8,494 nucleotides of DNA, from assembly GCF_039521845.1 (NCBI RefSeq), contig NZ_BAAACW010000148.1, forward strand, positions 1-8,494, given 5' to 3'. The position numbers and the translations under genes were made by a program. Shown here piece after piece: positions 1 to 6,540 of this stretch (positions within the stretch are counted from its first letter, which is position 1; the number at the start of each line of letters is the position of its first letter). This stretch comes from Alkalibacterium iburiense. Lineage in GTDB: Bacteria > Bacillota > Bacilli > Lactobacillales > Carnobacteriaceae_A. The notes beneath the pieces were generated by a model. That model was not told the DNA's origin. It saw only the letters and a program-made list of their open reading frames with translations, and did no database searches.

Positions 1-63
1 CATCCAACCCTATTATAAAGGACTTTTTTATGTCATGAAACAGTTAAATGTTTTAATGCAACA

Positions 64-1905
64 CTAGTGACTTTCTTCTACTGTCATATCAAGAAGTTCT
101 ACAACATTTTTCCCTTTATAGGTGTGAGATAAAGCTTCTTGGGAATAGCGAGTCCCATTACAATGCTCACATAAAATGGTTACCGGATCAGCAAAAGCGA
201 CTTCTGGTTGAAGGTACCCTTTCCCTTTACATACAGGGCACGCACCCAATGAATTAAAACTGAACAAGCCAGCTGGTTGTCCCGTCGCTTTAGCAAAGGT
301 TTTTCTAATATCATCCATAATGCCCATGTAGGTGGCTAAAGTAGAACGGGTTGAAATACCAATCCCTTTTTGCTGGACAACAATGGCTTCAGGATAACGT
401 TCAGTAAATTCATCGACCATAAGAGAACTTTTACCCGAACCCGATACACCAGCTACGGTTAAGAGGATATTTTTGGGAACCTCAACGGAAACATGTTTCA
501 AATTGTGTTTCGACGCTTGATGTATGGAATACGTCTCATCCCAGTCCCGTACCTCAGATTTCAAAGTCAACGGTTCATTTAGGGCATGAGCGGTTGGGGT
601 ATCTTGAATTGTTTCAAGTGAGCCTTGATATATGATTTCTCCACCTTTTGTTCCGGCTCCAGGCCCCATCTCAACAATCATGTCCGCTTCTTGCATAATA
701 GCTAGATTATGCTCCACAACTAAAACGGAGTTAAACTGATTCCTCAGTTGTTTGAGGATATCTATTAGTTGAGAGACTTCTTCTGGATGCAAACCAGCAC
801 TTGGTTCATCCAGGATATAAGTGAAGTTATTTAAGTTGGACCCTAAGTGACTCGCAATTTTTAAGCGCTGAGCTTCCCCACCGGATAGCGTCCGGACTTG
901 GCGATTTAAGTTCACGTAACCTAGTCCCATATGAATCAGTTGTTCGACAGTCGGAATAGCTTGCTGGGTCAGAGACTTGCCTAAAGGATCATCTATCTCT
1001 TTCAGTACGTTTACTAACTCGGTCAGCTCTAACTGATATAGGTCTGCGATATTCAAGCCGTTGATTTTAGATGCGAGTACTTTTGGATTGAGTCCTATTC
1101 CCTCACAAGTGGGACACGGTGCTGTGGTACTGACGGCTTTCACATCCGTTTCATCCACTTCTTTCAGTTTTGATATATCCCGATCGATATAGAGCCGTTT
1201 GAAACGAGGGATGAGACCATCCCATTTGGAACGGTGAGGCCCATTTTTTGTGTGAAAAGGCATGATCACTTCTTTGCCATCTGGATCACCGTAAAGAAAC
1301 AGATTCAGCTTATCCTCCGGCCAGTCCTTTAAAGGCGTATCCGGGTCAAAAATGCCTCCGGTGATCATCCAACGGCCTTGCCAGCCTGCAGGAGATAAAG
1401 GTTTGAACTGGACAGCATAATCACGGAGAGAAAGGGTGAAGTCAACTAATGAGTGTAAATCAGGTGTAATGACCTCTTTATTCCCTGAACATGTTGGACA
1501 CTGCCCGAAGGAACTCTGACTTGAGAAATCGATAGCTTCTCCAATTTTAGGCTGACCGATACGGGAAAAAAGCAAGCGAATGAGAGGACCTAAATCCATG
1601 TAACTCCCGATAGTGGAACGCTGATTGCCACGGACTTGCTGTTGTTTGATGACAATCGCTGAAGTGAGATTTTTCATCAAGTCAGCTTTAGGTCGTTCAT
1701 GAAGCTCCATATGACGACGCAGATACTGTGAATAATTCTGTTCCATTTGGCGTTGACTTTCAGCTGCTATCGTATCAAAGACCACTGAACTTTTCCCTGA
1801 ACCGGAAAGCCCAGTAAAGACAATGAGTTTTTCTTTTGGAAGAGTTAAATCAATGTGTTTTAAATTATTTTCACGCATACCGCGCAAAAGCATTTCATCT
1901 TTCAT
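64..1905 (-). CDS. UvrA-like tandem ABC ATPase (excinuclease subunit A paralogue), C-terminally truncated
   Basis: The 613-residue product has the UvrA arrangement of two ABC ATPase halves. The first half is complete: Walker A GLSGSGKSS (residues 32-40), CxxC pairs at 136-139 and 264-267, signature LSGGE (340-344), Walker B/D-loop ILDEPSAGLH (364-373) and H-loop VVEHN (396-400). The second half has Walker A GVSGSGKSS (486-494) and the CPVC/CEHC zinc pairs (556-559, 579-582). It then stops just after the LLDMTVEES motif, so its signature, Walker B and H-loop are missing. Short UvrA-like proteins of this kind are usually about 750 residues. They lack the UvrB-binding region of true UvrA and are linked to DNA-damage tolerance or drug resistance. 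The ATG is supported by AGGGAGG about 8 bases upstream. Loss of the second ATPase site predicts an impaired protein. The family call is firm; the cause of the truncation is not visible. Confidence 0.88.
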   Translation of the reverse strand: MKDEMLLRGMRENNLKHIDLTLPKEKLIVFTGLSGSGKSSVVFDTIAAESQRQMEQNYSQYLRRHMELHERPKADLMKNLTSAIVIKQQQVRGNQRSTIGSYMDLGPLIRLLFSRIGQPKIGEAIDFSSQSSFGQCPTCSGNKEVITPDLHSLVDFTLSLRDYAVQFKPLSPAGWQGRWMITGGIFDPDTPLKDWPEDKLNLFLYGDPDGKEVIMPFHTKNGPHRSKWDGLIPRFKRLYIDRDISKLKEVDETDVKAVSTTAPCPTCEGIGLNPKVLASKINGLNIADLYQLELTELVNVLKEIDDPLGKSLTQQAIPTVEQLIHMGLGYVNLNRQVRTLSGGEAQRLKIASHLGSNLNNFTYILDEPSAGLHPEEVSQLIDILKQLRNQFNSVLVVEHNLAIMQEADMIVEMGPGAGTKGGEIIYQGSLETIQDTPTAHALNEPLTLKSEVRDWDETYSIHQASKHNLKHVSVEVPKNILLTVAGVSGSGKSSLMVDEFTERYPEAIVVQQKGIGISTRSTLATYMGIMDDIRKTFAKATGQPAGLFSFNSLGACPVCKGKGYLQPEVAFADPVTILCEHCNGTRYSQEALSHTYKGKNVVELLDMTVEESH

Positions 1906-1937
1906 AAAGCTGCCTCCCTGTTCACTCGTTTAAAATC

Positions 1938-1965
1938 ATCTTAACACTGGCAAATAAAAATACAA
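1938..1965 (-). promoter_or_regulatory. Probable sigma-A promoter of the UvrA-like gene
   Basis: Read on the minus strand, a -35 TTGTAT (1960-1965) and an extended -10 TGtTAAGAT (-10 core 1938-1943) are separated by 16 bases, about 35 bases before the start codon. A perfect small inverted repeat TTGTC-ATC-GACAA (1976-1988) lies 10 bases upstream of the -35 and could be an operator, but nothing else supports that. Confidence 0.45.
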
Positions 1966-2030
1966 CTTTAGTGGATTGTCATCGACAAGATGGTGAGTGG
2001 ACTGAAAACATATTTCAATCAACCAATGAA

Positions 2031-2047
2031 AGTGAAGCTCCTTCACT
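2031..2047. repeat. Perfect 7-bp inverted repeat in the divergent intergenic region
   Basis: AGTGAAG-CTC-CTTCACT is a perfect inverted repeat with a 3-base centre. It lies between the divergent UvrA-like and deoxyribosyltransferase-like genes, upstream of the weak promoter for the latter. It has no U tail in either direction, so it is not a terminator. A protein-binding site is possible but is inference only. Confidence 0.35.
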
Positions 2048-2065
2048 AATAATGGCAACTTTATG

Positions 2066-2094
2066 TAGTGAGCGAGTTCTTCTTAAGGTATGAT
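2066..2094 (+). promoter_or_regulatory. Weak candidate promoter for the plus-strand small-gene cluster
   Basis: A good -10 TATGAT (2089-2094) lies 36 bases before the start codon at 2131. The hexamer at -35 spacing, TAGTGA (2066-2071, 17-base spacer), matches the consensus poorly. It is the best candidate I can see for starting transcription of the cluster that begins at 2131. Confidence 0.35.
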
Positions 2095-2130
2095 AAGGAT
2101 AAAGACGGATGAAGAAGTGAGTGATGAAAA

Positions 2131-2529
2131 ATGAAAAAATTTTACGTGGCATCAAGCTTTAAAAATAAACAAGCTGTCCGCTCTGTGAGTAAACGTTTAA
2201 AAGATAAGGGATTTATTCAGACGTATGATTGGACAGAAAACAGCCGAGCATCTGAAATAGAAGAGCTAAAGAGAATAGGCATTCTGGAAAAGGGAGCTGT
2301 GATGGATGCCGATTTTTTAATCGTGTTGTTGCCAGCAGGTAAGGGGAGTCATATTGAATTGGGTATCGCTCTAGGACTAGAGAAACCTGTTTATCTCTAC
2401 TCTCCGAATGATGAAGTAAATCATCCAGACACAACGAGTACATTTTATCACCTAGATAATGTTCACCCATACATAGGAAGTTTGAATGCTTTTATTCAGA
2501 CAGTTTTGTCAAAAGAACAAAATAAATAG
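2131..2529 (+). CDS. Nucleoside 2-deoxyribosyltransferase-like protein
   Basis: This 132-residue soluble protein has the marks of the nucleoside 2-deoxyribosyltransferase-like fold. The first strand reads FYVASSF (4-10). It is followed by a helix with many basic residues, then MDADFLIVLLPAG (58-70), a glycine turn and the GSHIELGIALGL motif (72-83). Family members use a glutamate in this last motif as the nucleophile on the N-glycosidic bond; here that would be Glu76. The family cleaves or exchanges the base of (deoxy)nucleosides or hydrolyses nucleotide glycosidic bonds; the substrate here cannot be read from sequence. It is the first gene of a plus-strand run, 36 bases before the BltD-like gene. 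Its ribosome binding site (GAAGTGAGTG) is weak. It ends at TAG, so TAG is a normal stop in this organism. Confidence 0.72.
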   Translation: MKKFYVASSFKNKQAVRSVSKRLKDKGFIQTYDWTENSRASEIEELKRIGILEKGAVMDADFLIVLLPAGKGSHIELGIALGLEKPVYLYSPNDEVNHPDTTSTFYHLDNVHPYIGSLNAFIQTVLSKEQNK

Positions 2530-2565
2530 GAGCCGATTTTCAATTTAAAGTTTGGAGGAGAACAG

Positions 2566-3012
2566 ATGACTCAAGTGACTATTAAAGAAGTGAATAAAAG
2601 TAATGAATCTGAAGTAAGAAAAGTAAGATTGAAACCCGACCAGGAGACGTTTATTGAGAGTGTGGCTGAATGCCTTGAAGAAGCAAAGGAGTATCCTCAG
2701 TGGCAGCCAGTTGCTATTTATTCTCATGATAAAGTGGTTGGCTTTGCAATGTATGGGTCTTTTGGTCCGAATAAAGACACCTGGATCGATCGGATTATAA
2801 TAGATAAAGACTATCAAGGACTTGGATTAGGTAGCGAAGCAATGAGACAACTTATTGAGATAGTTTCAAAGAGATATGGCGTCAGAGTGATCTATCTCAG
2901 TATTGTTGAAGGAAATGAAGTGGCAGCCCATATATACAATCGCTTAGGGTTTGAGTATACAGGTGAAAAAGATCCGAATAGGGAACGTATATATCAATAC
3001 GAAATCGATTAA
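2566..3012 (+). CDS. GNAT N-acetyltransferase, BltD-like (spermine/spermidine acetyltransferase family)
   Basis: The 148-residue protein is a single GNAT domain. It resembles B. subtilis BltD over most of its length: an FIES-CLEEAKEY region (29-43), VVGFAMYGSF (57-66), WIDRIIIDKDYQGLGLG (73-89, with the acetyl-CoA pyrophosphate loop Q84-G89), then IYLSI and a closing AAHIYNRLGF (120-129) whose Tyr124 sits where GNATs often have their general acid. BltD acetylates polyamines using acetyl-CoA in the cytoplasm, so a polyamine substrate is likely by homology. No Blt efflux pump gene adjoins it, unlike in B. subtilis. The start is fixed by a strong GGAGGAG 6 bases before the ATG. It probably shares a transcript with its upstream neighbour, 36 bases away. 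Confidence 0.82.
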   Translation: MTQVTIKEVNKSNESEVRKVRLKPDQETFIESVAECLEEAKEYPQWQPVAIYSHDKVVGFAMYGSFGPNKDTWIDRIIIDKDYQGLGLGSEAMRQLIEIVSKRYGVRVIYLSIVEGNEVAAHIYNRLGFEYTGEKDPNRERIYQYEID

Positions 3013-3086
3013 AAGGTTGCATCTAGCTATGGAGAAGGAATTCAGAATAAAAGGGTCAATAGATTGAGACAAAGGAGAAAAACCTC

Positions 3087-3614
3087 ATGCGTATAAGAAA
3101 AGCTAAGCAATCGGATGCAGAAGATATCGCAAAAGTCCATGTGGATAGTTGGAGAACGACGTATAAAGGGATTATTTCAGATAAGTTTCTCAACCAATTG
3201 TCATATGACCGGCGAACAGAATTATGGCAAGGCAACATTTCAAAAGAGGATACTTATATTCTTGTGGTTGAAAATAGTGAGGGGCAGATCGTTGGTTTTG
3301 CGGATGCCTGGAAAAGAGAAACGAATATAGTTCCTTATTCCATTGATTTGACTTCCATTTACTTATTAGAAGACTACCAGGGAAAGGGAATAGGAAAGAT
3401 GCTCATCAGAGAGCTGTTTACCTATTTTAAAGAAAAAGGGTATGAGAAAGTGTTTGTAGATGTTCTTGAAGAAAACAAGAGTCGGTACTTTTATGAGCAT
3501 TATGGAGCGAAACACATTAAATCAGTTGAAATAAAAATAGGGGATGCTTTACTGAATGAGTTCATTTACGAATGGAATGACTTAGACTGTGCCCTTGAAA
3601 AATTGAATGCCTGA
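3087..3614 (+). CDS. GNAT family N-acetyltransferase, substrate unknown
   Basis: The 175-residue GNAT starts with the common N-terminal pattern IRKAKQSDAEDIAKVHVDSWRTTYKGII (3-30). This is typical of a broad Firmicutes subgroup whose members include uncharacterised and antibiotic-acetylating enzymes. The central strand IVGFADAW (68-75) and the coenzyme A loop DYQGKGIGKML (96-106) are intact. A YFYEHYGAK element (134-142) supplies the C-terminal aromatic residues usual at the active site. The ATG is preceded by AAAGGAG with about 9 bases of spacing. It lies 74 bases after the BltD-like gene on the same strand, with no terminator between. The two GNATs are not close copies of each other, so this is not a recent duplication. 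I would not assign a substrate. Confidence 0.85.
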   Translation: MRIRKAKQSDAEDIAKVHVDSWRTTYKGIISDKFLNQLSYDRRTELWQGNISKEDTYILVVENSEGQIVGFADAWKRETNIVPYSIDLTSIYLLEDYQGKGIGKMLIRELFTYFKEKGYEKVFVDVLEENKSRYFYEHYGAKHIKSVEIKIGDALLNEFIYEWNDLDCALEKLNA

Positions 3615-3731
3615 CAGGCAGTGAAGAGAGAGGGAATGGCTAACGGGCCAAGTGATTCATTCAGAAGGTAGCTTTTTAAGATCATCAGTCAAGAAAAAAC
3701 AGGATGGAAATAGCAGAGTGGTATTTATTTC

Positions 3732-3738
3732 AAAGGAG
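3732..3738 (+). promoter_or_regulatory. Ribosome binding site that fixes the SRPBCC start
   Basis: AAAGGAG lies 10 bases before the ATG at 3749. The in-frame ATG at 3704 would add 15 residues, has no comparable site, and would give an N-terminus outside the conserved domain. The shorter start is preferred. Confidence 0.7.
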
Positions 3739-3748
3739 AGTGGAGACA

Positions 3749-4219
3749 ATGCACGGAAGAATAGATACGGCTTCAAGAGTCATTCAAGCCTCACCGCGAG
3801 CCCTTTATCAAGCGTTCATCAATCCGGAATCTTTAGCTTCTTGGCTCCCACCGAAAGGGATGTCAGCGCATGTGGACTTATTTGAACCCCGAAAAGGTGG
3901 ACGGTATAAGCTTACTTTAACCTATGAGTCAGAAGATGCCGTAAAAGGGAAGACGTCTGAAAACACGGATGTCTCTCAAGGTGTATTTTTAGAGATTGTT
4001 CCTCATAAGAAAATTGTTCAATCCGGAATGTTCGACTCAGAGGATCCGGCTTTTTCTGGTGAAATGGTCCAATCATGGTATTTCGAAGCTGTTTCAGAAG
4101 GCACAAAAGTGACCCTTATTTGTGAAAATGTCCCTATTGGAGTGAGGAAGTCAGACCATCTAGATGGGTTGAATTCAACGCTCAATAATCTGGCTGCTTT
4201 TATGGAAGAACTCAAATAA
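3749..4219 (+). CDS. SRPBCC / AHSA1-domain protein
   Basis: The 156-residue protein is one SRPBCC (START-like) domain of the AHSA1 type found widely in Bacillaceae. Recognisable parts are the opening strand SRVIQASPRALYQAFINPESLASWLPP (9-35), the FEPRKGGRYKLTL segment (45-57), GVFLEIVPHKKIVQSGMF (78-95), the MVQSWYFEAV strand (106-115), the EGTKVTLICENVP strand (117-129) and a long C-terminal helix ending FMEELK. The fold makes a deep hydrophobic cavity for small lipophilic ligands. Despite the family name, a chaperone role is not established for such bacterial members. It follows the second GNAT by about 134 bases with no clear terminator. Its TAA overlaps the ATG of the remnant that follows. 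The function is unknown. Confidence 0.82.
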   Translation: MHGRIDTASRVIQASPRALYQAFINPESLASWLPPKGMSAHVDLFEPRKGGRYKLTLTYESEDAVKGKTSENTDVSQGVFLEIVPHKKIVQSGMFDSEDPAFSGEMVQSWYFEAVSEGTKVTLICENVPIGVRKSDHLDGLNSTLNNLAAFMEELK

Positions 4220-4338
4220 TGAGCTGGAAAAAAGAATGACTCAGAGATTATGAATGGGCTGGAGACAGTTTTGATGATTTGTATATGTATGCCCTCCTAG
4301 AAACGGACTGTCAAACCAAAGAAAAGAGTTCAAATTAA
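4219..4338 (+). pseudogene. Probable remnant of a GNAT C-terminus with an internal TGA
   Basis: An ATG overlapping the stop of the SRPBCC gene (TAATG) opens a 39-codon frame interrupted once, by TGA at 4237-4239 (codon 7). The frame reads MSWKKE, stop, then LRDYEWAGDSFDDLYMYALL and a short tail to TAA at 4336. The part after the TGA looks like real protein. It resembles the C-terminal tail of RimJ/RimL-type GNATs, where an EG-x-LR-(D/E)-Y motif precedes an acidic stretch and a hydrophobic (Y/M)YxLL end. In that alignment the TGA falls at or next to the usual glycine (GGA to TGA is one base change). No upstream part of such a gene is present. I infer a decayed fragment; a small expressed peptide by read-through is less likely. 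Confidence 0.4.
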
Positions 4339-4341
4339 AAG

Positions 4342-4370
4342 TTGCTAATGTGAAATAAAGCTAGTAAAGT
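4342..4370 (+). promoter_or_regulatory. Candidate promoter of the cytosine deaminase gene
   Basis: TTGCTA (4342-4347) and TAAAGT (4365-4370) are 17 bases apart, each matching consensus at four of six positions, 28 bases before the ATG at 4398. A strong AGAGGAG (4384-4390) follows. The spacing is right but the hexamers are weak. Confidence 0.35.
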
Positions 4371-4397
4371 AGGTTAAAAAGCAAGAGGAGACTAGTA

Positions 4398-5673
4398 ATG
4401 AAAAAGAAATTTATCAATGCCACTATTTACAAGCACGATGATGCTTCTGAACTTTTAATTGAGGATGGGAAGTTTAAAGCCATTGGTAATAATCTAGGTG
4501 AAGCAGACGAAATCATTGATTTACAAGGTCGTTTTGTTTTACCTCCTTATGTGGATTCTCATTTGCATCTAGACTATTATTTCACCGGTCAAGATGATGA
4601 CATTAAAAATGAATCAGGCACTTTATTTGAGGCCATCGATTTATGGAACGATTATAAAAAAGGAACAACGAAAGAAGAGATGAAAACACGTATCCGCCAG
4701 GCTGTTAAAGATGTGGCTTCTTACGGGACACAATTCATACGAGCCCAGACGGACTGTACCGATCCTAACTTAACCGGTATTAAAGCCGCTTTGGAGGTGC
4801 GTGATGAACTGAAAGACAATATCAATCACGATTCAAGTGGTCGCTTTTCCTCAAAACGGCATGTTTTCTTACAACGAAGAAGGAAAGTTCGGTCGTGACT
4901 TAGTTGAAGAAGCCTTACAATTAGGGGCCGACTGTGTGGGCGGCATTCCGCATAATGAATGGTCAGCTGAAGACGGGAATGCCTCTATTAAAGAAATTGT
5001 CCGTTTAGCTATTAAGTATGATAAGCTGATTGATGTGCACTGTGATGAAACAGATGATGATCAGGCCCGTTTCTTGGAAATGCTGAATGCAGAAGCGATG
5101 AAACAGGGATACGGAAAGTCAACGACCGCTTCTCATACGTGTTTCTTCGGATCTGCAAATGATTCCTATGCTTTCCGTATGATGGGCTTATTCCGTCAGT
5201 CTGGAATAAACTTTGTTGCATGCCCGACAGAAAATTTGTTCCTGCAAGGGCGTCAAGATACCTATCCAAAAAGGCGTGGTTTGACACGAGTGAAAGAATT
5301 CGTGGATAACGACATCAATGTCGCTTTTGGTCAGGATTCGATTGTGGACTTATGGTATCCAGCTGGATCAGGAAATATGATGAATATTTTAGATAACGGC
5401 CTGCATGCCACACAGCTCATGCGCGAAGAAGACTTCCCTCGTAATTTTGATTTAGTGACTTACAACGGGGCAAAATTAATGCAATTAGAAGATGTTTACG
5501 GTCTAGAAGAAGGCAAACCCGCACACTTTATAGTGTTGGATGCCCCTAGTGCTTTCGAAGCGCAGCGTCGTCGCGTGGAGTGCCTGGCTTCCGTTCGCCA
5601 CGGAGAGTATTTATTCAAGAAAGAACCTCGTGTATACGCTACGGAATTGGATATCGACCGCAAAACAAAATAA
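4398..5673 (+). pseudogene. codA: CodA-type cytosine deaminase (amidohydrolase), split by a one-base frameshift
   Basis: Two overlapping frames together encode a 424-residue amidohydrolase, close to the 427 residues of E. coli CodA, which converts cytosine to uracil in pyrimidine salvage. The first frame (4398 to about 4823) holds the metal motif SHLHLD (His55, His57) and SGTLFEAIDLW. The second frame continues from about 4825 with TIQVVAFPQNG, DVHCDE (His214, Glu217), ASHT (His246), the LQGRQDTYPKRRGLTRVKE substrate-lid region, FGQDS (Asp313) and WYPAGSGNMM. Removing one A from the AA at 4824-4825 gives NIITIQVVAFPQNG and a seamless protein, so a one-base insertion (or a sequencing error) is the whole defect. 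Where E. coli has His before the catalytic Asp313, this protein has Gln312; it also has RAQTD where E. coli has RTHVD, so the substrate may not be cytosine. No codB permease adjoins it. AGAGGAG precedes the ATG. Confidence 0.85.
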
Positions 5674-5703
5674 AGGAACTATAAAAAAATCTGATTAATA
5701 CGT

Positions 5704-5746
5704 ATGGCCTCCAAAGTTTGCTTAAGCTATAACTTGCGGAGGTCAT
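5704..5746. repeat. Long imperfect hairpin between codA and the helical-protein gene
   Basis: Arms ATGGCCTCC (5704-5712) and GGAGGTCAT (5738-5746) pair over 9 bp with one G-U. After a small internal loop, AAGTT/AACTT (5714-5718, 5731-5735) add 5 more pairs. No U run follows on the plus strand. On the minus strand a T7 tract lies about 15 bases beyond the stem, too far for a standard terminator. The right arm contains a perfect GGAGGT, but no start codon lies within normal reach of it. Its role is unclear. Confidence 0.5.
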
Positions 5747-5753
5747 TAAACTA

Positions 5754-5759
5754 TATAAT
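5754..5759 (+). promoter_or_regulatory. Perfect -10 hexamer without a matching -35
   Basis: TATAAT occurs 20 bases before the next gene. No good -35 is found at 16-18 bases, and a start of transcription near 5766 would cut into the ribosome binding site. It may be chance in an AT-rich spacer. Confidence 0.2.
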
Positions 5760-5779
5760 AAAAGGATGGGTGATTGGCA

Positions 5780-6328
5780 ATGGATGAGGATTTAAAAAAA
5801 GCATTTGAAAAATCTAAATCAGGCACAAAGGATGAGCAGTACGAGGCTTATTTAGACATACTGGAAATAACTGATCAAGAAGTAGATTGGGCTTATGAGG
5901 TCTGGGATCAGTTGCTGGAGGATTTATCACACACAGACAACCATCAACGATCCAGGGCAGCCCAATATTTAGCGAATCTAGCTGCTAAAAGTGATCCGGA
6001 AAATAGAATGGTGACTGATTTCCCTCAGCTTTGGGAAGTGACAAAAGACAAACGCTTTGTCACAGCGAGACATAGTTTACAAGCCATTTGGAAGGTTGGA
6101 CTGGCTGGAGAGGCACAAAAACAGCTGGTAATGGATGCGATGGTTGACCGCTTTGAAAATGGAACAGAGGAAAAGAATTATACGCTTATCCGTTCCGATA
6201 TCTTACAAAACATGAAACAGCTATATGAGCACTTAGAAGACGAAAGTATAAAAAACGAAGCCATGAGATTAATAGAATTAGTTGATGATCCTAAATACAA
6301 GAAAAAGTATCAGAAAATTTGGAACTAG
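5780..6328 (+). CDS. Conserved-looking all-helical protein, possibly HEAT/ARM-like; function unknown
   Basis: I do not recognise a named family. The 182-residue product is acidic, soluble and predicted almost entirely alpha-helical, with no signal peptide or membrane segment. Helix pairs such as EVDWAYEVWDQLLEDLSH, QRSRAAQYLANLAAKS, FVTARHSLQAIWKVGLAG and RSDILQNMKQLYEHL have the spacing and the Ala/Leu pattern of HEAT- or ARM-type solenoids; the RSRAAQYLANLA and TARHSLQAIWK stretches look most repeat-like. Such proteins are usually protein-binding scaffolds. The start is either ATG 5780, with GGTGAT 5 bases upstream, or TTG 5774, with AAAGGA upstream; they differ by two residues. It is a single-gene unit ending at a strong terminator, following codA by about 100 bases. 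Confidence 0.7.
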   Translation: MDEDLKKAFEKSKSGTKDEQYEAYLDILEITDQEVDWAYEVWDQLLEDLSHTDNHQRSRAAQYLANLAAKSDPENRMVTDFPQLWEVTKDKRFVTARHSLQAIWKVGLAGEAQKQLVMDAMVDRFENGTEEKNYTLIRSDILQNMKQLYEHLEDESIKNEAMRLIELVDDPKYKKKYQKIWN

Positions 6329-6347
6329 GCAGCTTACATTATTAAAT

Positions 6348-6380
6348 AGACACTTTCAATACGAAGGTGTCTGTTTTTTT
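6348..6380 (+). terminator. Intrinsic terminator
   Basis: AGACACTTTC (6348-6357) pairs with GAAGGTGTCT (6363-6372) as a 10-bp stem with one G-U pair and a 5-base loop, followed by G and seven T. It sits 20 bases after the stop of the helical-protein gene and separates it from the MATE promoter. Confidence 0.93.
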
Positions 6381-6431
6381 AATAGATATCTTTATTAAAT
6401 ATTATGCTAATCATTAGTCTTGCAAATAAAA

Positions 6432-6460
6432 TTGACACCCCATAAGAATAAGGATATAAT
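6432..6460 (+). promoter_or_regulatory. Consensus sigma-A promoter of the MATE gene
   Basis: TTGACA (6432-6437) and TATAAT (6455-6460) are perfect consensus hexamers with the ideal 17-base spacing. Transcription should start near 6467, giving a leader of about 74 bases. A perfect palindrome CTAAT-C-ATTAG (6407-6417) lies 14 bases upstream of the -35 and could bind a regulator, though it is short and in AT-rich sequence. So strong a promoter suggests control after initiation, which fits the leader hairpin that follows. Confidence 0.93.
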
Positions 6461-6468
6461 ACTGAAGC

Positions 6469-6507
6469 AGTGCTACCGGCCGAAAACCAAGGGCGGTAGT
6501 ACTTTTT
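6469..6507 (+). promoter_or_regulatory. Leader hairpin with U tail; candidate guanidine-IV (mepA-type) riboswitch or attenuator
   Basis: Almost at the predicted transcript start, AGTGCTACCG (6469-6478) pairs with CGGTAGTACT (6494-6503) over 10 bp with one G-U. A G-G mismatch and two C-G pairs (6480-6481 with 6491-6492) extend it to a 9-base loop GAAAACCAA. The stem runs straight into TTTTT (6503-6507). A terminator-like hairpin between a perfect promoter and the gene implies conditional antitermination. It is known that guanidine-IV (mepA motif) riboswitches lie upstream of MepA-like MATE genes in Firmicutes and turn transcription on when guanidine binds. The gene context and terminator-linked layout match. 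I cannot verify the conserved bases of that class from memory, so the class name is an inference. Confidence 0.5.
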
Positions 6508-6540
6508 CTGTGTGTAAATAAGTGAAAGAAGGCAGTATAA

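Noticed and set aside
2213..2470. Minus-strand open frame inside the deoxyribosyltransferase-like gene
   Set aside because: It is fully contained in a better-supported gene, with no ribosome binding site or recognisable motif. The same applies to minus-strand frames at 2545-2817, 3056-3238, 3912-4106, 4018-4215 and 5012-5287.
3704..3748. Upstream ATG extending the SRPBCC protein by 15 residues
   Set aside because: It has no ribosome binding site comparable to AAAGGAG before 3749, and the added residues lie outside the conserved domain.
3615..3748. Possible small gene (ATGGCTAACGGG...) between the second GNAT and the SRPBCC gene
   Set aside because: It gives only an 11-residue peptide without a convincing start signal or similarity to anything I recognise.
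4237..4239. TGA as selenocysteine
   Set aside because: There is no hairpin of bacterial SECIS type directly after the codon and no selenoprotein family resemblance.
4810..4840. Programmed ribosomal frameshift in the cytosine deaminase gene
   Set aside because: No slippery sequence, internal ribosome-binding-like element or pseudoknot is evident, and this enzyme family is not known to use frameshifting.
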